From an uncultured Eubacteriales bacterium (GTDB taxonomy: Bacteria; Bacillota; Clostridia; Oscillospirales; Acutalibacteraceae), in NCBI GenBank assembly GCA_934462705.1, contig CAKSIH010000002.1, forward strand, positions 62,001 through 126,000: DNA of 64,000 nt, read 5' to 3'. A model generated the notes under the pieces. That model had not been told where the DNA came from. It saw only the letters and a list, made by a program, of their open reading frames with translations, and made no database searches. Position numbers and translations under genes: made by a program. This document shows, in pieces, positions 25,422 through 33,989 of this stretch; within the stretch, counting starts at the first letter, position 1, and each line of letters opens with the position of its first letter.

Positions 25422-26369
25422 ATGCAGGAAAAGAAGATAAAAGTTTTAGCTGTGATAGGACCTACAGCATCCGGGAAGACAAGGATTGGCGTAGAACTTG
25501 CAAAAATGTATAACGGAGAAATAATATCAGCAGACTCTATGCAAATATATAAACATATGGACATAGGGACAGCAAAGCCAACTATAGAAGAAATGAAGGG
25601 AATACCGCATCATTTAATTGACTTTGTGGAAACGAGTACTATATTTAATGTAGTGGATTATGTTAAACTTGCAAAAGAAAAGATTAATTATATAGTCTCA
25701 AAAAATAAGTTACCAATCATCGTAGGAGGAACAGGGTTGTATGTGGATTCTTTACTATCGGGGGTAAAATTTGGTGAAGGTGTGGCAGACTTTAAACTAA
25801 GGGATGAATTAAAAAATATAGCAGACACCAAAGGTTCTATGGTTCTGTTAAAAGAGCTTGAAAAGTTTGATCCAGAAACGGCTCAAAGGTTACACCCTAA
25901 TAATGTAGTAAGGATAATTCGTGCGATTGAAATTTATAAAACAACGGGGCAGACAATGTCCGAGCAAGTGAAAAAGTCACGCAGCAAAGATCGTCCATAC
26001 AATGATTTAATTATAGGCCTTAATTTTAAAGACCGAAGTGTATTATATAAGAGAATAAATAATCGTGTTGATGAGATGATTAAGGGTGGATTAATTGATG
26101 AAGCAAAAAAAGTTTTAAGTTCTAATTGTAATAAAACAGCGTTAAACGCTATTTGTTATAAAGAACTTAATTCTTATATAATGGGGGTAGAACCTTTGGC
26201 GTCTGCAATAGAAAGATTAAAGACAGAAACCAGAAAATATGCAAAGAGACAGATCACATGGTTTAGGAGAAATAATAAAATAAATTGGTTAAATATTGAC
26301 GAATATAATTCTTTTGAGGAAATTTTAAATAAATGCACAAAAAACATAGATTTATGGAAAAAGATGTGA
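25422..26369 (+). CDS. miaA: tRNA dimethylallyltransferase MiaA
   Basis: Transfers the dimethylallyl group to N6 of A37 in tRNAs that read UNN codons, producing the substrate of MiaB. In 315 residues the P-loop is GPTASGKT (10-17), followed by ISADSMQIYKHMDIGTAKP with the catalytic Asp, PHHLIDF, IVGGTGLYVDSLL and the tRNA-contacting region ETRKYAKRQITWFRRN. It starts nine bases after mutL. A promoter-like TGATATAAT overlaps its stop codon. Confidence 0.97.
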   Translation: MQEKKIKVLAVIGPTASGKTRIGVELAKMYNGEIISADSMQIYKHMDIGTAKPTIEEMKGIPHHLIDFVETSTIFNVVDYVKLAKEKINYIVSKNKLPIIVGGTGLYVDSLLSGVKFGEGVADFKLRDELKNIADTKGSMVLLKELEKFDPETAQRLHPNNVVRIIRAIEIYKTTGQTMSEQVKKSRSKDRPYNDLIIGLNFKDRSVLYKRINNRVDEMIKGGLIDEAKKVLSSNCNKTALNAICYKELNSYIMGVEPLASAIERLKTETRKYAKRQITWFRRNNKINWLNIDEYNSFEEILNKCTKNIDLWKKM

Positions 26370-26375
26370 TATAAT
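26347..26375 (+). promoter_or_regulatory. Candidate promoter for the HlyD-like/ylmE/sepF genes
   Basis: TAGATT, 17 bases, TATAAT (26370-26375) with TG at 26367-26368 as extended -10. It overlaps the miaA stop codon. Confidence 0.5.
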
Positions 26376-26425
26376 ATTATAAAATGATTGTTTTTTAGAA
26401 TAATAAAGGTAAAAAGGGCAGTAAA

Positions 26426-27700
26426 ATGAAAGGAATTTTTATAAAAAAGTCTTTAACAATTGTAGCGGTTATAATTATTTTAGGGTATATAGGTTTTCAA
26501 TTATATAGCATAAGTTTTCCTAAAATAAAAACTGAAATAGCTCAAAAATCTACAATGATGGACTCTATAGAAACAGTAGGGTATATAGTAAGAGACGAAG
26601 AACAGATTTCTACAAATACCGAGGGTATATTAAATTTTGTTTTATCAGATGGAGAAAAAGTTGAAAGAGGTGGAGTAATAGCAGAGGTTTATAAGACGGA
26701 GGAAGATATTTTAGCTAAAAGGAAATTAAAGGACATTGATTCTCAAATAAAAAAGCTAACTAGCTTAGGCAATTCGTCAGAAATAGCATCTACTAGTCCA
26801 AATATTCTTGATAAACAGGTTCACAGCGATATGAATGCTATTTTAAAAAGTATGAACGACGGAGACTATAAACAGGTTTTTAAAAGTAAAAACAAACTTC
26901 TTTACTTAATTAATCAACGACAATTAATAGTGGGAAAAGCACAAGACTTTTCTAAAAGAATAAATTCGTTAAATGAAGAGAAAGAAAAATTGACAAATTT
27001 ATCTCTAAAAAGGGTTAATAATATAACTACAGATAAGTCCGGATATTTTGTGAGTCACAGTGACGGGATGGAAAATATCTTAAATTATAAGGATGTAGGC
27101 AAAGTTAGCAGTACAAGGGTAAGAGAACTCATAGATGCTAGCGTAGATAAAAGTACAAGTGTTAGGGCAAAGCTTGTAAATAATTCGAAATGGTATATTT
27201 TAAGTAATATTAAAACATCAGATATAGAAAATTTAAATGAGGGTCAATACGTAAAGGTATATATTCCACGTGCTGGTGCGGAAAACATAGATGCTAAAGT
27301 TGTTGCAATAAATTTTCTTGGAGGAGATGATGAAGCTGCAGTTATAATTGAATGTAGTTACATAAATCCAAGCGTCTTAGCACTAAGAAAGGAACCTATA
27401 ACTATAAATGTTTCAGAACACATTGGGATAAGAATTGATAAAAGGGCTGTTCACGAAAAAGTAATAACTATTAGTGATGAAAATGATAATCACACCGAAA
27501 AAGAGAAAAGAGTAAAAGGCGTGTATACAGTGTGCGGTAAACAACTGATTTTTAAAGAAATTAAAATTTTATATTCAGGTAAAAATTATGTTATTTGTAG
27601 CCAGGATCCAGAAGATACATATAGCAAAAATACGTTAGAGGTTTACGATGAAATTGTAATTGAAGGGACTGACCTATATGACAGAAAAATCATTAAATGA
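26426..27700 (+). CDS. HlyD-like membrane-anchored adaptor protein
   Basis: 424 residues. An N-terminal membrane helix (about 8-28, LTIVAVIIILGYIGFQLYS) is followed by an outside domain. GYIVRDEEQISTNTEGILNFVLSDGEKVERGGVIAEVY has the half-barrel pattern of biotinyl-lipoyl/HlyD domains. Helical segments (about 90-190) suggest a hairpin. A later beta-rich part (VRAKLVNNSKWYILSNI, GQYVKVYIPRAG) is followed by a C-terminal barrel. This kind of protein is regularly encoded before ylmE and sepF in Clostridia and may work at the division site; its role is not established. No ABC transporter gene is adjacent, which argues against a classical efflux adaptor. It overlaps the next gene by 23 bases. Confidence 0.65.
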   Translation: MKGIFIKKSLTIVAVIIILGYIGFQLYSISFPKIKTEIAQKSTMMDSIETVGYIVRDEEQISTNTEGILNFVLSDGEKVERGGVIAEVYKTEEDILAKRKLKDIDSQIKKLTSLGNSSEIASTSPNILDKQVHSDMNAILKSMNDGDYKQVFKSKNKLLYLINQRQLIVGKAQDFSKRINSLNEEKEKLTNLSLKRVNNITTDKSGYFVSHSDGMENILNYKDVGKVSSTRVRELIDASVDKSTSVRAKLVNNSKWYILSNIKTSDIENLNEGQYVKVYIPRAGAENIDAKVVAINFLGGDDEAAVIIECSYINPSVLALRKEPITINVSEHIGIRIDKRAVHEKVITISDENDNHTEKEKRVKGVYTVCGKQLIFKEIKILYSGKNYVICSQDPEDTYSKNTLEVYDEIVIEGTDLYDRKIIK

Positions 27701-28400
27701 AATTAAACAAATGCAGCTAAAAAGTAGAGTAGATATAATAAAAGAGAACATAAAAAAAGCAGCTGAAGAATCCGGACGAAATAGTAAAGACATAACTTTG
27801 GTTGCGGCTACCAAAACAGTTCCGTCAAACATTATTAATGAAGCTATACTTTGTGGAATTTCTAATATAGGGGAAAACAGAGTTCAAGAACTTCTTAAAA
27901 AGGAGGAGGGCATAGATAAAGATAATATAAAAACTCATTTTATAGGGCATCTTCAAAGGAACAAGGTAAAATCTATAATTGGAAAAGTTGATTTAATACA
28001 GTCTGTTGATACGTTCAGACTTGCAAAAGAAATATCAGATAGAAGCTTGGAAGAGAATTTGACAATGGAAATTTTGCTAGAAGTGAACATTGGAAGAGAA
28101 GAAAACAAATATGGTTTTGCAAAGGAAGCTTTAAAAGCCGAGTTAGATAAGATAGGCAATTTACCTAACATAAAGGTAAAAGGATTAATGGCAATAGTTC
28201 CGATATGTAAAGAAAAGAATTTGTTAAAGGGATTTTTTGCTGAAATGAATACTCTGTTTGTTGACATTCGAAACGAAAAGCATGATAATATTGATATGGA
28301 ATACCTATCTATGGGGATGTCATCTGATTATATAGAGGCAATAAGATGTGGTTCCAATATGGTTAGGATAGGTTCTGCCATTTTTGGAGAAAGAAATTAA
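27678..28400 (+). CDS. ylmE: YggS/YlmE family pyridoxal-phosphate homeostasis protein
   Basis: PLP-binding protein of 240 residues with an alanine-racemase-like TIM barrel; the family keeps free PLP and amino acid pools in balance. LVAATKTVPSNIINEAI carries the PLP lysine, GENRVQELLKK and HFIGHLQRNK are signature stretches, and LSMGMSSDYIEAIRCGSNMVRIGSAIFG binds the phosphate. The ATG at 27678 is chosen because GAAGGGA lies upstream and the TTG at 27660 has no ribosome site. It overlaps the previous gene, implying coupling, and precedes sepF as in Bacillus ylmE-ylmF. Confidence 0.93.
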   Translation: MTEKSLNEIKQMQLKSRVDIIKENIKKAAEESGRNSKDITLVAATKTVPSNIINEAILCGISNIGENRVQELLKKEEGIDKDNIKTHFIGHLQRNKVKSIIGKVDLIQSVDTFRLAKEISDRSLEENLTMEILLEVNIGREENKYGFAKEALKAELDKIGNLPNIKVKGLMAIVPICKEKNLLKGFFAEMNTLFVDIRNEKHDNIDMEYLSMGMSSDYIEAIRCGSNMVRIGSAIFGERN

Positions 28401-28427
28401 AGATTTAATTTTAGGAGGTAGAATATT

Positions 28428-28877
28428 ATGTCTGGGTTAGTACAAAAATTTAAAGAAATGTGGATTCCACCAGAAGAGGATTATGACTATGAGGAGGAAG
28501 GGTATGAAGAAGATGTACCGCCTAAAAGTGAATCTAAGAATAAAAGTTCAAGATCAACATCTCAGGGAAATAAAGTAGTTAATATACATGCTACAGCTCA
28601 ACTTCAAGTTGTATTGTTTAAACCGGAACGATTTGGTGAAGACACCAGAGTAATAGCGGACGAACTTATAAAAATGCATACAGTGGTACTTAATTTGGAA
28701 AATACTAATATGGATGTATCTAGGAGAATTTTAGATTTCTTGAGTGGTGTATCATATGCAAATAGTGGAAAAATAAAAAGGGTAGCAACAAGTACATTTA
28801 TTATTACACCATATAATGTAGATCTAACTGGAGATGATCTCTTAGATGAGCTGGAGAACAGTGGTGTTTATTTTTAA
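28428..28877 (+). CDS. sepF: Cell division protein SepF
   Basis: Membrane-binding partner of FtsZ, 149 residues. The N-terminal MSGLVQKFKEMWIPPEED is the amphipathic membrane-targeting helix. An acidic, disordered linker follows (DYDYEEEGYEEDVPPKSE), then the globular domain (about 50-149): VVLFKPERFGEDTRVIADELIKMHTVVLNLEN, RRILDFLSGVSYANSGKIKRV and TFIITPYNVDLTG. A strong AGGAGG site precedes it. The stop codon is followed immediately by one copy of the arm of the cloverleaf element. ylmG and ylmH, which usually follow, are absent. Confidence 0.95.
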   Translation: MSGLVQKFKEMWIPPEEDYDYEEEGYEEDVPPKSESKNKSSRSTSQGNKVVNIHATAQLQVVLFKPERFGEDTRVIADELIKMHTVVLNLENTNMDVSRRILDFLSGVSYANSGKIKRVATSTFIITPYNVDLTGDDLLDELENSGVYF

Positions 28878-28899
28878 AAGTTACAAGCATCAGAATTAA

Positions 28900-28977
28900 G
28901 GGGGCGCATCATTGTAACTTAAAATTAAGTTACAATGTAAAAGCAAAGCTTTTGCACATATATGTGCATGCGCCCCC
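28900..28977 (+). other. Cloverleaf-shaped structured element between sepF and divIVA
   Basis: Four helices use almost every base. The closing stem GGGGGCGCAT/ATGCGCCCCC (28900-28909 with 28968-28977) encloses hairpin A (28910-28937, 12 pairs, AAAT loop), hairpin B (28939-28953, AAAAGC/GCTTTT, AAA loop) and hairpin C (28954-28967, GCACA/TGTGC, TATA loop). Only base 28938 is unpaired at the junction. A second copy of the hairpin A strand AAGTTACAA stands at 28878-28886 right after the sepF stop and could pair with TTGTAACTT at 28912-28920 instead. No T run follows, so it is not an ordinary terminator; no anticodon or T-arm, so not a tRNA. Confidence 0.8.
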
Positions 28978-29010
28978 CGCGCAATATATGAAAAAAGGGA
29001 GCAGATGTAT

Positions 29011-29664
29011 ATGTTAACTATAGAAGAAATTAAAAACATAAAATTCCGTAAAAGTAATATAGGGGGCTATAAGGCAGAAGATGTTGACATATTTATTGAT
29101 AAGGTGGAGGAAAGTTTCAGGAAGCTTGAAGACGAAAGGGAAGACTTACAGGAAAAACTAAAAATACTAGCAGATAAAGTGTGTGAATACAGAGAAACGG
29201 AAGAAAGTATAAAAACAACTTTACTAAATGCACAGAAAACAGCAGATGCTTCCTTAAAGGAAGCTAAGTTGGAAGCAGATAAGATTATAAAACAAGCAAA
29301 TGACAAATATAAAGAGATTGTAGAAAAAGCAGAAAGAGATATATTAGACCAAAAAACGCAGCTTGCGACTATAAAGCAAAATATAAGAGATTTTAGAAAT
29401 AACATTTTGAATATGTATAAAGAGCACATTAAACAAGTCAATTTATTTACAGCAGATGACAGAATTTCTTCCGAGATGCTGAATAAATTAAATCAGAGGG
29501 ACATGGAATCAAAAAAAGAGGATTCTAATGAAAAAAGGATTTTAGAGGAGAAAGAAGAAGACAAACAAGGCGCGGACAGATATAAAGATTTAAAATTCGG
29601 TGAAGATTATAAAATTGCCGAAGACAAGGCAGAATCGCCTGTAGGGTTATTTGAAAGATTATAA
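29011..29664 (+). CDS. divIVA: DivIVA-family cell pole and division protein
   Basis: Coiled-coil scaffold of 217 residues that binds curved membrane at septa and poles. MLTIEEIKNIKFRKSNIGGYKAEDVDIFIDKVEESF is the DivIVA membrane-binding domain, although the usual Phe-Arg tip is less clear. A long coiled coil follows (about 25-150). The C-terminal part (about 150-217) is charged and probably disordered. The ATG at 29011 is chosen over that at 29005 because the AAGGGAGC site is then 9 bases away rather than 3. It follows the cloverleaf element and precedes ileS, the common Firmicute order. Confidence 0.9.
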   Translation: MLTIEEIKNIKFRKSNIGGYKAEDVDIFIDKVEESFRKLEDEREDLQEKLKILADKVCEYRETEESIKTTLLNAQKTADASLKEAKLEADKIIKQANDKYKEIVEKAERDILDQKTQLATIKQNIRDFRNNILNMYKEHIKQVNLFTADDRISSEMLNKLNQRDMESKKEDSNEKRILEEKEEDKQGADRYKDLKFGEDYKIAEDKAESPVGLFERL

Positions 29665-29694
29665 ATTAAGCAAATTAAAAGGAGAGAACATTAA

Positions 29695-32490
29695 ATGCCA
29701 GAGGACTTTAACGGAACATTAAATCTACCAAAGACAGACTTTCCAATGCGCGCAGGACTACCCAAAACGGAACCGGAGACATTAAAATATTGGGAAGAAA
29801 AAGACATATATAAAAAGCAAATGCAACGAAATGAAGGAAAACCTTTGTACGTAGTACATGATGGTCCTCCGTATGCAAACGGAGATATTCATATGGGCCA
29901 TGCTTTAAACAAAATACTAAAAGAATTTGTAGTAAGGTATAAAAACATGAGTGGTTGTAAGGCGCCATTTGTACCGGGATGGGATACTCATGGATTACCT
30001 ACAGAATTGAAAGCAAGGGCTAAAGCTGGGGTTAGCAACTCTTTTGAAATATCTGTTTCTAAATTACGCTCACTTTGTAGAGAATTTGTTTTAAGATATA
30101 TAAATGACCAAAAAAATCAATTTAAGCGATTAGGAATACTTGCAGAATGGGACAACCCATATATAACTTTACAAAAAGAATATGAGGCAAAGCAAATAGA
30201 GGTTTTTGCTGATATGGCATGTAAAGGATATATATATAGGGGATTAAAGCCAGTTTACTGGTGCCCAGATTGCCAAACAGCGTTAGCAGAGGCAGAAATA
30301 GAGTATTCGACAGATCCATGCTACTCGGTATATGTTAAATTTAATGTAGTTGAGGATAATGCAAAGCTAAGAAATATGGGGATAGATCCTAATAAGGCAT
30401 TTTTTGTTATATGGACGACAACAACATGGACTTTGCCGGGAAACGTTGCAATTTGTGTAGGGCCTAGGTTTAATTACAGTGTAATTAAAAGCGGCGATGA
30501 ATATTACATAATGGCAGAAGATTTATACGAAGATGCAATGAAGGCCGCTGGGAAAGAGGACTATGAAGTTGTGGGGACTTTGCGCGGCAAAGACCTTGAA
30601 TATATGAAAGCTTCACATCCATTTTTAAATAGACAGTCTCTTGTTATAGTAGGAGATCATGTAACGCTTGAATCTGGGACGGGTTGCGTGCATACGGCTC
30701 CGGGTCACGGAATAGAAGACTTTGATGTTTGCAGAAATTATCCAGAATTAGAGATAATAGTACCAGTTGATGCTAAGGGAGTATTAACCGAGGAAGCAGG
30801 TCAGTTTGCAGGACTTTCAACCGAGAAAGCTGGCAAACCTATAGCAGATCATTTAAAAGAAGAGGGGGCATTGTTTGCTGTAAAAAAAATAGAGCATCAG
30901 TATCCGCACTGTTGGAGATGCAAGGAACCGGTTTTATTTAGAGCTACGGAACAATGGTTTTGCTCGGTAGATGATTTTAAAGATAAAGCTATCGAGGAGA
31001 TTGAAAAGGTAAAATGGGTACCGAACTGGGGCAAGGAAAGAATGACCTCAATGGTTAAAGAGCGTAAAGATTGGTGCATTTCAAGGCAAAGAAAGTGGGG
31101 AGTTCCAATACCTATTTTCTTCTGTGAAGATTGTGGTGAACCGTTGATTGATAGGAATGCCATGATGGCGGTTGCGCAGATGTTTAGAGAGGAAGGATCA
31201 GACTCTTGGTTTGAAAAAGATGCAAAGTATATATTGCCCAAAAGAATGAAGTGTTCTAAATGCGGAAGTGAACATTTTGAAAAAGAAAAAGATATAATGG
31301 ATGTATGGTTTGATTCAGGTATTTCGCACTATGCAGTGTGTGATTCTAGGGACTACCTTAAGCGACCTGCAGATTTATATTTAGAGGGAGCAGATCAGTA
31401 CAGAGGATGGTTTCAGTCATCGTTACTTACATCTGTTGCTACAAACGGAGGTACACCATATAAAAAAGTTGTAACTAATGGCTGGGTTGTTGATGGCAAT
31501 GGTAAAAAGCAATCTAAATCTTTGGGCAATGGAATTGAGCCACAGGAAATAGTTAATAAATATGGTGCTGATATTTTAAGATTATGGGTGGCATCATCGG
31601 ATTATCATGCTGATGTACGGCTTTCACAGGAGATATTAACACAGCTTTCGGAAGCTTATAGGAAAATAAGAAATACAGCTAGGTATATACTTGGAAATCT
31701 ATATGATTTTGATCCTAACAAAGATATGGTTTCTCTTGACAAATTGAGGCAACTTGACAGGTGGGCAATAGATAAGTTAAACAAGCTTGTAAGTAAGGTA
31801 TGCGATAGATATGAAAACCTTGAGTTTCATCAAGTTTATTATAATATTCATAGGTTTTGTGTTGTGGATATGTCAAACTTCTATTTGGATGTTTTAAAGG
31901 ACAGACTTTATGTAGAATCTGCCAACAGTGAGACTAGGCGTGCAGCTCAGACAACAATTTACATTATTCTTGATGCATTAACAAGACTTGTTTCGCCAAT
32001 TTTGGCTTACACGTCCGAGGAAATATGGAAGTACATGCCACATAAAGATACTGATAATACTGAATCTATAGCTCTTAATGATATGCCTAAACATATCGAT
32101 ATAGATGTTAATGAAGATTTTACAAATATGTGGGATAGAATTCAGGAGCTTCGCGAAGATGTAAAAAAAGCTTTGGAACTTGCAAGAAAAAATAAGGTTA
32201 TAGGATCTTCTCTTGAAGCAAAGGTTAAAATATATTGCAGTGATGATTTATATAACTTTATGAAGCCAATTGAGAAAAGCTTAAAGGAAGTTTTTATTGT
32301 GTCTCAAATTGAACTAATAAATGGAGGAGCTGGGGAAGTTCAAGGAGAAAAAATAAAAGATATGAGCATAACTGTGTTACATGCCCAAGGTAAAAAGTGT
32401 GAACGTTGCTGGGTATATGATGATACAGTAGGGAATAACAGTAAGGGTCAAAATATTTGCAATAGATGCGCAACTGTTTTGAATAGCTGA
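29695..32490 (+). CDS. ileS: Isoleucine-tRNA ligase
   Basis: Class I synthetase of 931 residues that charges tRNA-Ile. DGPPYANGDIHMGHA carries the HIGH motif as HMGH (66-69). The editing domain follows (about 190-400, with TTTTWTLPGN). The second ATP motif is KQSKS (605-609), with Gln in the position that is usually Met. The C-terminus has a zinc finger CERCWVYDD...CNRC. The length is normal. AGGAGAG precedes the ATG. It lies 30 bases behind divIVA with no room for a T-box leader, so it depends on upstream transcription, which is unusual for a Firmicute ileS. A terminator hairpin follows. Confidence 0.97.
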   Translation: MPEDFNGTLNLPKTDFPMRAGLPKTEPETLKYWEEKDIYKKQMQRNEGKPLYVVHDGPPYANGDIHMGHALNKILKEFVVRYKNMSGCKAPFVPGWDTHGLPTELKARAKAGVSNSFEISVSKLRSLCREFVLRYINDQKNQFKRLGILAEWDNPYITLQKEYEAKQIEVFADMACKGYIYRGLKPVYWCPDCQTALAEAEIEYSTDPCYSVYVKFNVVEDNAKLRNMGIDPNKAFFVIWTTTTWTLPGNVAICVGPRFNYSVIKSGDEYYIMAEDLYEDAMKAAGKEDYEVVGTLRGKDLEYMKASHPFLNRQSLVIVGDHVTLESGTGCVHTAPGHGIEDFDVCRNYPELEIIVPVDAKGVLTEEAGQFAGLSTEKAGKPIADHLKEEGALFAVKKIEHQYPHCWRCKEPVLFRATEQWFCSVDDFKDKAIEEIEKVKWVPNWGKERMTSMVKERKDWCISRQRKWGVPIPIFFCEDCGEPLIDRNAMMAVAQMFREEGSDSWFEKDAKYILPKRMKCSKCGSEHFEKEKDIMDVWFDSGISHYAVCDSRDYLKRPADLYLEGADQYRGWFQSSLLTSVATNGGTPYKKVVTNGWVVDGNGKKQSKSLGNGIEPQEIVNKYGADILRLWVASSDYHADVRLSQEILTQLSEAYRKIRNTARYILGNLYDFDPNKDMVSLDKLRQLDRWAIDKLNKLVSKVCDRYENLEFHQVYYNIHRFCVVDMSNFYLDVLKDRLYVESANSETRRAAQTTIYIILDALTRLVSPILAYTSEEIWKYMPHKDTDNTESIALNDMPKHIDIDVNEDFTNMWDRIQELREDVKKALELARKNKVIGSSLEAKVKIYCSDDLYNFMKPIEKSLKEVFIVSQIELINGGAGEVQGEKIKDMSITVLHAQGKKCERCWVYDDTVGNNSKGQNICNRCATVLNS

Positions 32491-32501
32491 ATTATAAAAG
32501 T

Positions 32502-32534
32502 TGCGGTGTGTCGTTTTGGTACACCGCATTTTTT
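32502..32534 (+). terminator. Terminator or attenuator between ileS and lspA
   Basis: TGCGGTGT (32502-32509) and ACACCGCA (32521-32528) pair perfectly and are followed by six T residues. lspA starts only 20 bases later with no clear promoter between, so it may act as an attenuator for lspA. Confidence 0.85.
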
Positions 32535-32553
32535 AGAGAAAAGAGTGCTTAAA

Positions 32554-33033
32554 ATGATTTTATATGGGATTTTAACGGTGTTAATTATAGCTGTTGATCA
32601 AATAATAAAGCATATAGTTAGCAATCAATTAAGCTTTGGGGAAGTTGTAACTGTAGTGCCCAATGTTTTAAGTTTAACGTATATGGAGAACAGGGGAGCG
32701 GCATTTGGTATATTGCAAGACAGACAGATATTTTTTATTATAATTGGGGTTTTAATAGTTTTAATATTTGGTTACATAATTGTTACTAATAAAATTAACA
32801 ATAAAATGTTTTTCTTTTCTGCTGCACTAATAGTTGGAGGTGGAATAGGAAATTTAATTGATAGAATAATTCATGGATATGTTATAGATTACTTGCAGCT
32901 TTCGTTTTTTTCGCCGGTTTGTAATTTAGCTGATTATTGCATAACGGTAGGTACGGTTTTGCTTGTAATATATTTATTGTTTTATTCGGATAAAACACGC
33001 GAAGCAAGTATGCAAATAAAAAAGGAGAAATAA
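32554..33033 (+). CDS. lspA: Lipoprotein signal peptidase (signal peptidase II)
   Basis: Membrane aspartic protease of 159 residues that cuts prolipoproteins before the lipidated cysteine, for example the lipoprotein encoded at 4367. Four membrane helices are visible. Conserved parts: AVDQIIKHIV, ENRGAAFGIL, GGGIGNLIDRIIHGYVIDYL and CNLADYCITVG, which carry the two catalytic aspartates. The ATG at 32554 starts just before the first helix; the TTG at 32506 lies inside the terminator hairpin and is rejected. It ends two bases before the rluD start, so the two are coupled. Confidence 0.95.
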   Translation: MILYGILTVLIIAVDQIIKHIVSNQLSFGEVVTVVPNVLSLTYMENRGAAFGILQDRQIFFIIIGVLIVLIFGYIIVTNKINNKMFFFSAALIVGGGIGNLIDRIIHGYVIDYLQLSFFSPVCNLADYCITVGTVLLVIYLLFYSDKTREASMQIKKEK

Positions 33034-33035
33034 AG

Positions 33036-33953
33036 TTGCAGGAAAGTTTTAAATTTATTGTTGCAAGTGATAACAATGGGGAGCGACTGGATAAAGTAAT
33101 ATCTTTAAATTTAAAAGAACTGACAAGGTCTTATATTCAAAATTTAATAAAAAAGGGAAATGTTTTAATAAATGATAAAATTGCAAACAAAAGCTGCAAA
33201 GTAAAGCCAAATGACAAAATAGAGTTAATATTGCCGGAACTAAAGGAACTTTCAGTGGAGCCTGAGAATATACCGGTTGAAGTAGTTTATGAGGATGAAG
33301 ATATTTTGATAGTTAATAAGAAAAAAGGAATGGTAGTGCATCCTGCAGTTGGAAATTATAGAGGAACGCTTGTGAATGCATTGCTATTTCATTGTAAGGG
33401 ATCACTTTCCGGTATAAATGGAACTATAAGGCCGGGAATAGTGCACAGAATAGATAAAGATACAAGTGGTTTATTAATTGTTGCAAAAAATGATTTTGCG
33501 CATAAAAAACTTGCAGAGCAAATAAAGGTACACAGCTTTTCACGAGAATATGAAGCTATAGTTTATGGTGGATTTAAAAACGAAAGCGGAACAATAAATG
33601 CACCTATTGGGAGGCATAAGGTTGATAGAAAGAAAATGGCGGTAACTCGTGAAAATTTCAGACCTGCAGTAACTCATTACAAAGTAATAAAAAGATATAA
33701 GGGATTTACACATTTGAGATTAAGGCTAGAGACAGGTAGAACACATCAAATAAGGGTACATATGGCATATATTGGACATCCTGTAGCAGGGGACAAAGTT
33801 TATGGGCCCAAAAAAGTGATACAGGAGCTGGAAGGCCAGTGCTTGCATGCTAAAATGATTGGTTTTATCCATCCGAGAACGGAAAAATATATGGAATTTG
33901 AAAGTGAGTTGCCGGTATATTTTAAAAAATTTTTAGCAAAAATCAATGCCTGA
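33036..33953 (+). CDS. rluD: Ribosomal large subunit pseudouridine synthase RluD-type
   Basis: Pseudouridine synthase of 305 residues acting on 23S rRNA. An S4 RNA-binding domain (about 14-75, GERLDKVISLNLKELTRSYIQNLIKKGNVLIN) is followed by the RluA-type catalytic domain with VHRIDKDTSGLLIVAKN, whose Asp is the catalytic residue, and LRLETGRTHQIRVHMAYIGHPVAGDKVYG. The start is TTG at 33036 behind AAAGGAG. The pair lspA-rluD is common in Firmicutes. The exact modified positions cannot be read from the sequence. Confidence 0.93.
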   Translation: MQESFKFIVASDNNGERLDKVISLNLKELTRSYIQNLIKKGNVLINDKIANKSCKVKPNDKIELILPELKELSVEPENIPVEVVYEDEDILIVNKKKGMVVHPAVGNYRGTLVNALLFHCKGSLSGINGTIRPGIVHRIDKDTSGLLIVAKNDFAHKKLAEQIKVHSFSREYEAIVYGGFKNESGTINAPIGRHKVDRKKMAVTRENFRPAVTHYKVIKRYKGFTHLRLRLETGRTHQIRVHMAYIGHPVAGDKVYGPKKVIQELEGQCLHAKMIGFIHPRTEKYMEFESELPVYFKKFLAKINA

Positions 33954-33989
33954 GGTTGTTGTTAAGAAGATGAAAAGGGGGATTAAAGC

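Noticed and set aside
28900..28977. Cloverleaf element as a tRNA or tmRNA-like gene
   Set aside because: There is no anticodon loop of seven bases, no T-loop TTCRA and no CCA. The hairpin loops are only three or four bases.
28968..28985. Cloverleaf element as the terminator of sepF
   Set aside because: The closing stem is followed by C and G residues, not by a T run, on either strand.
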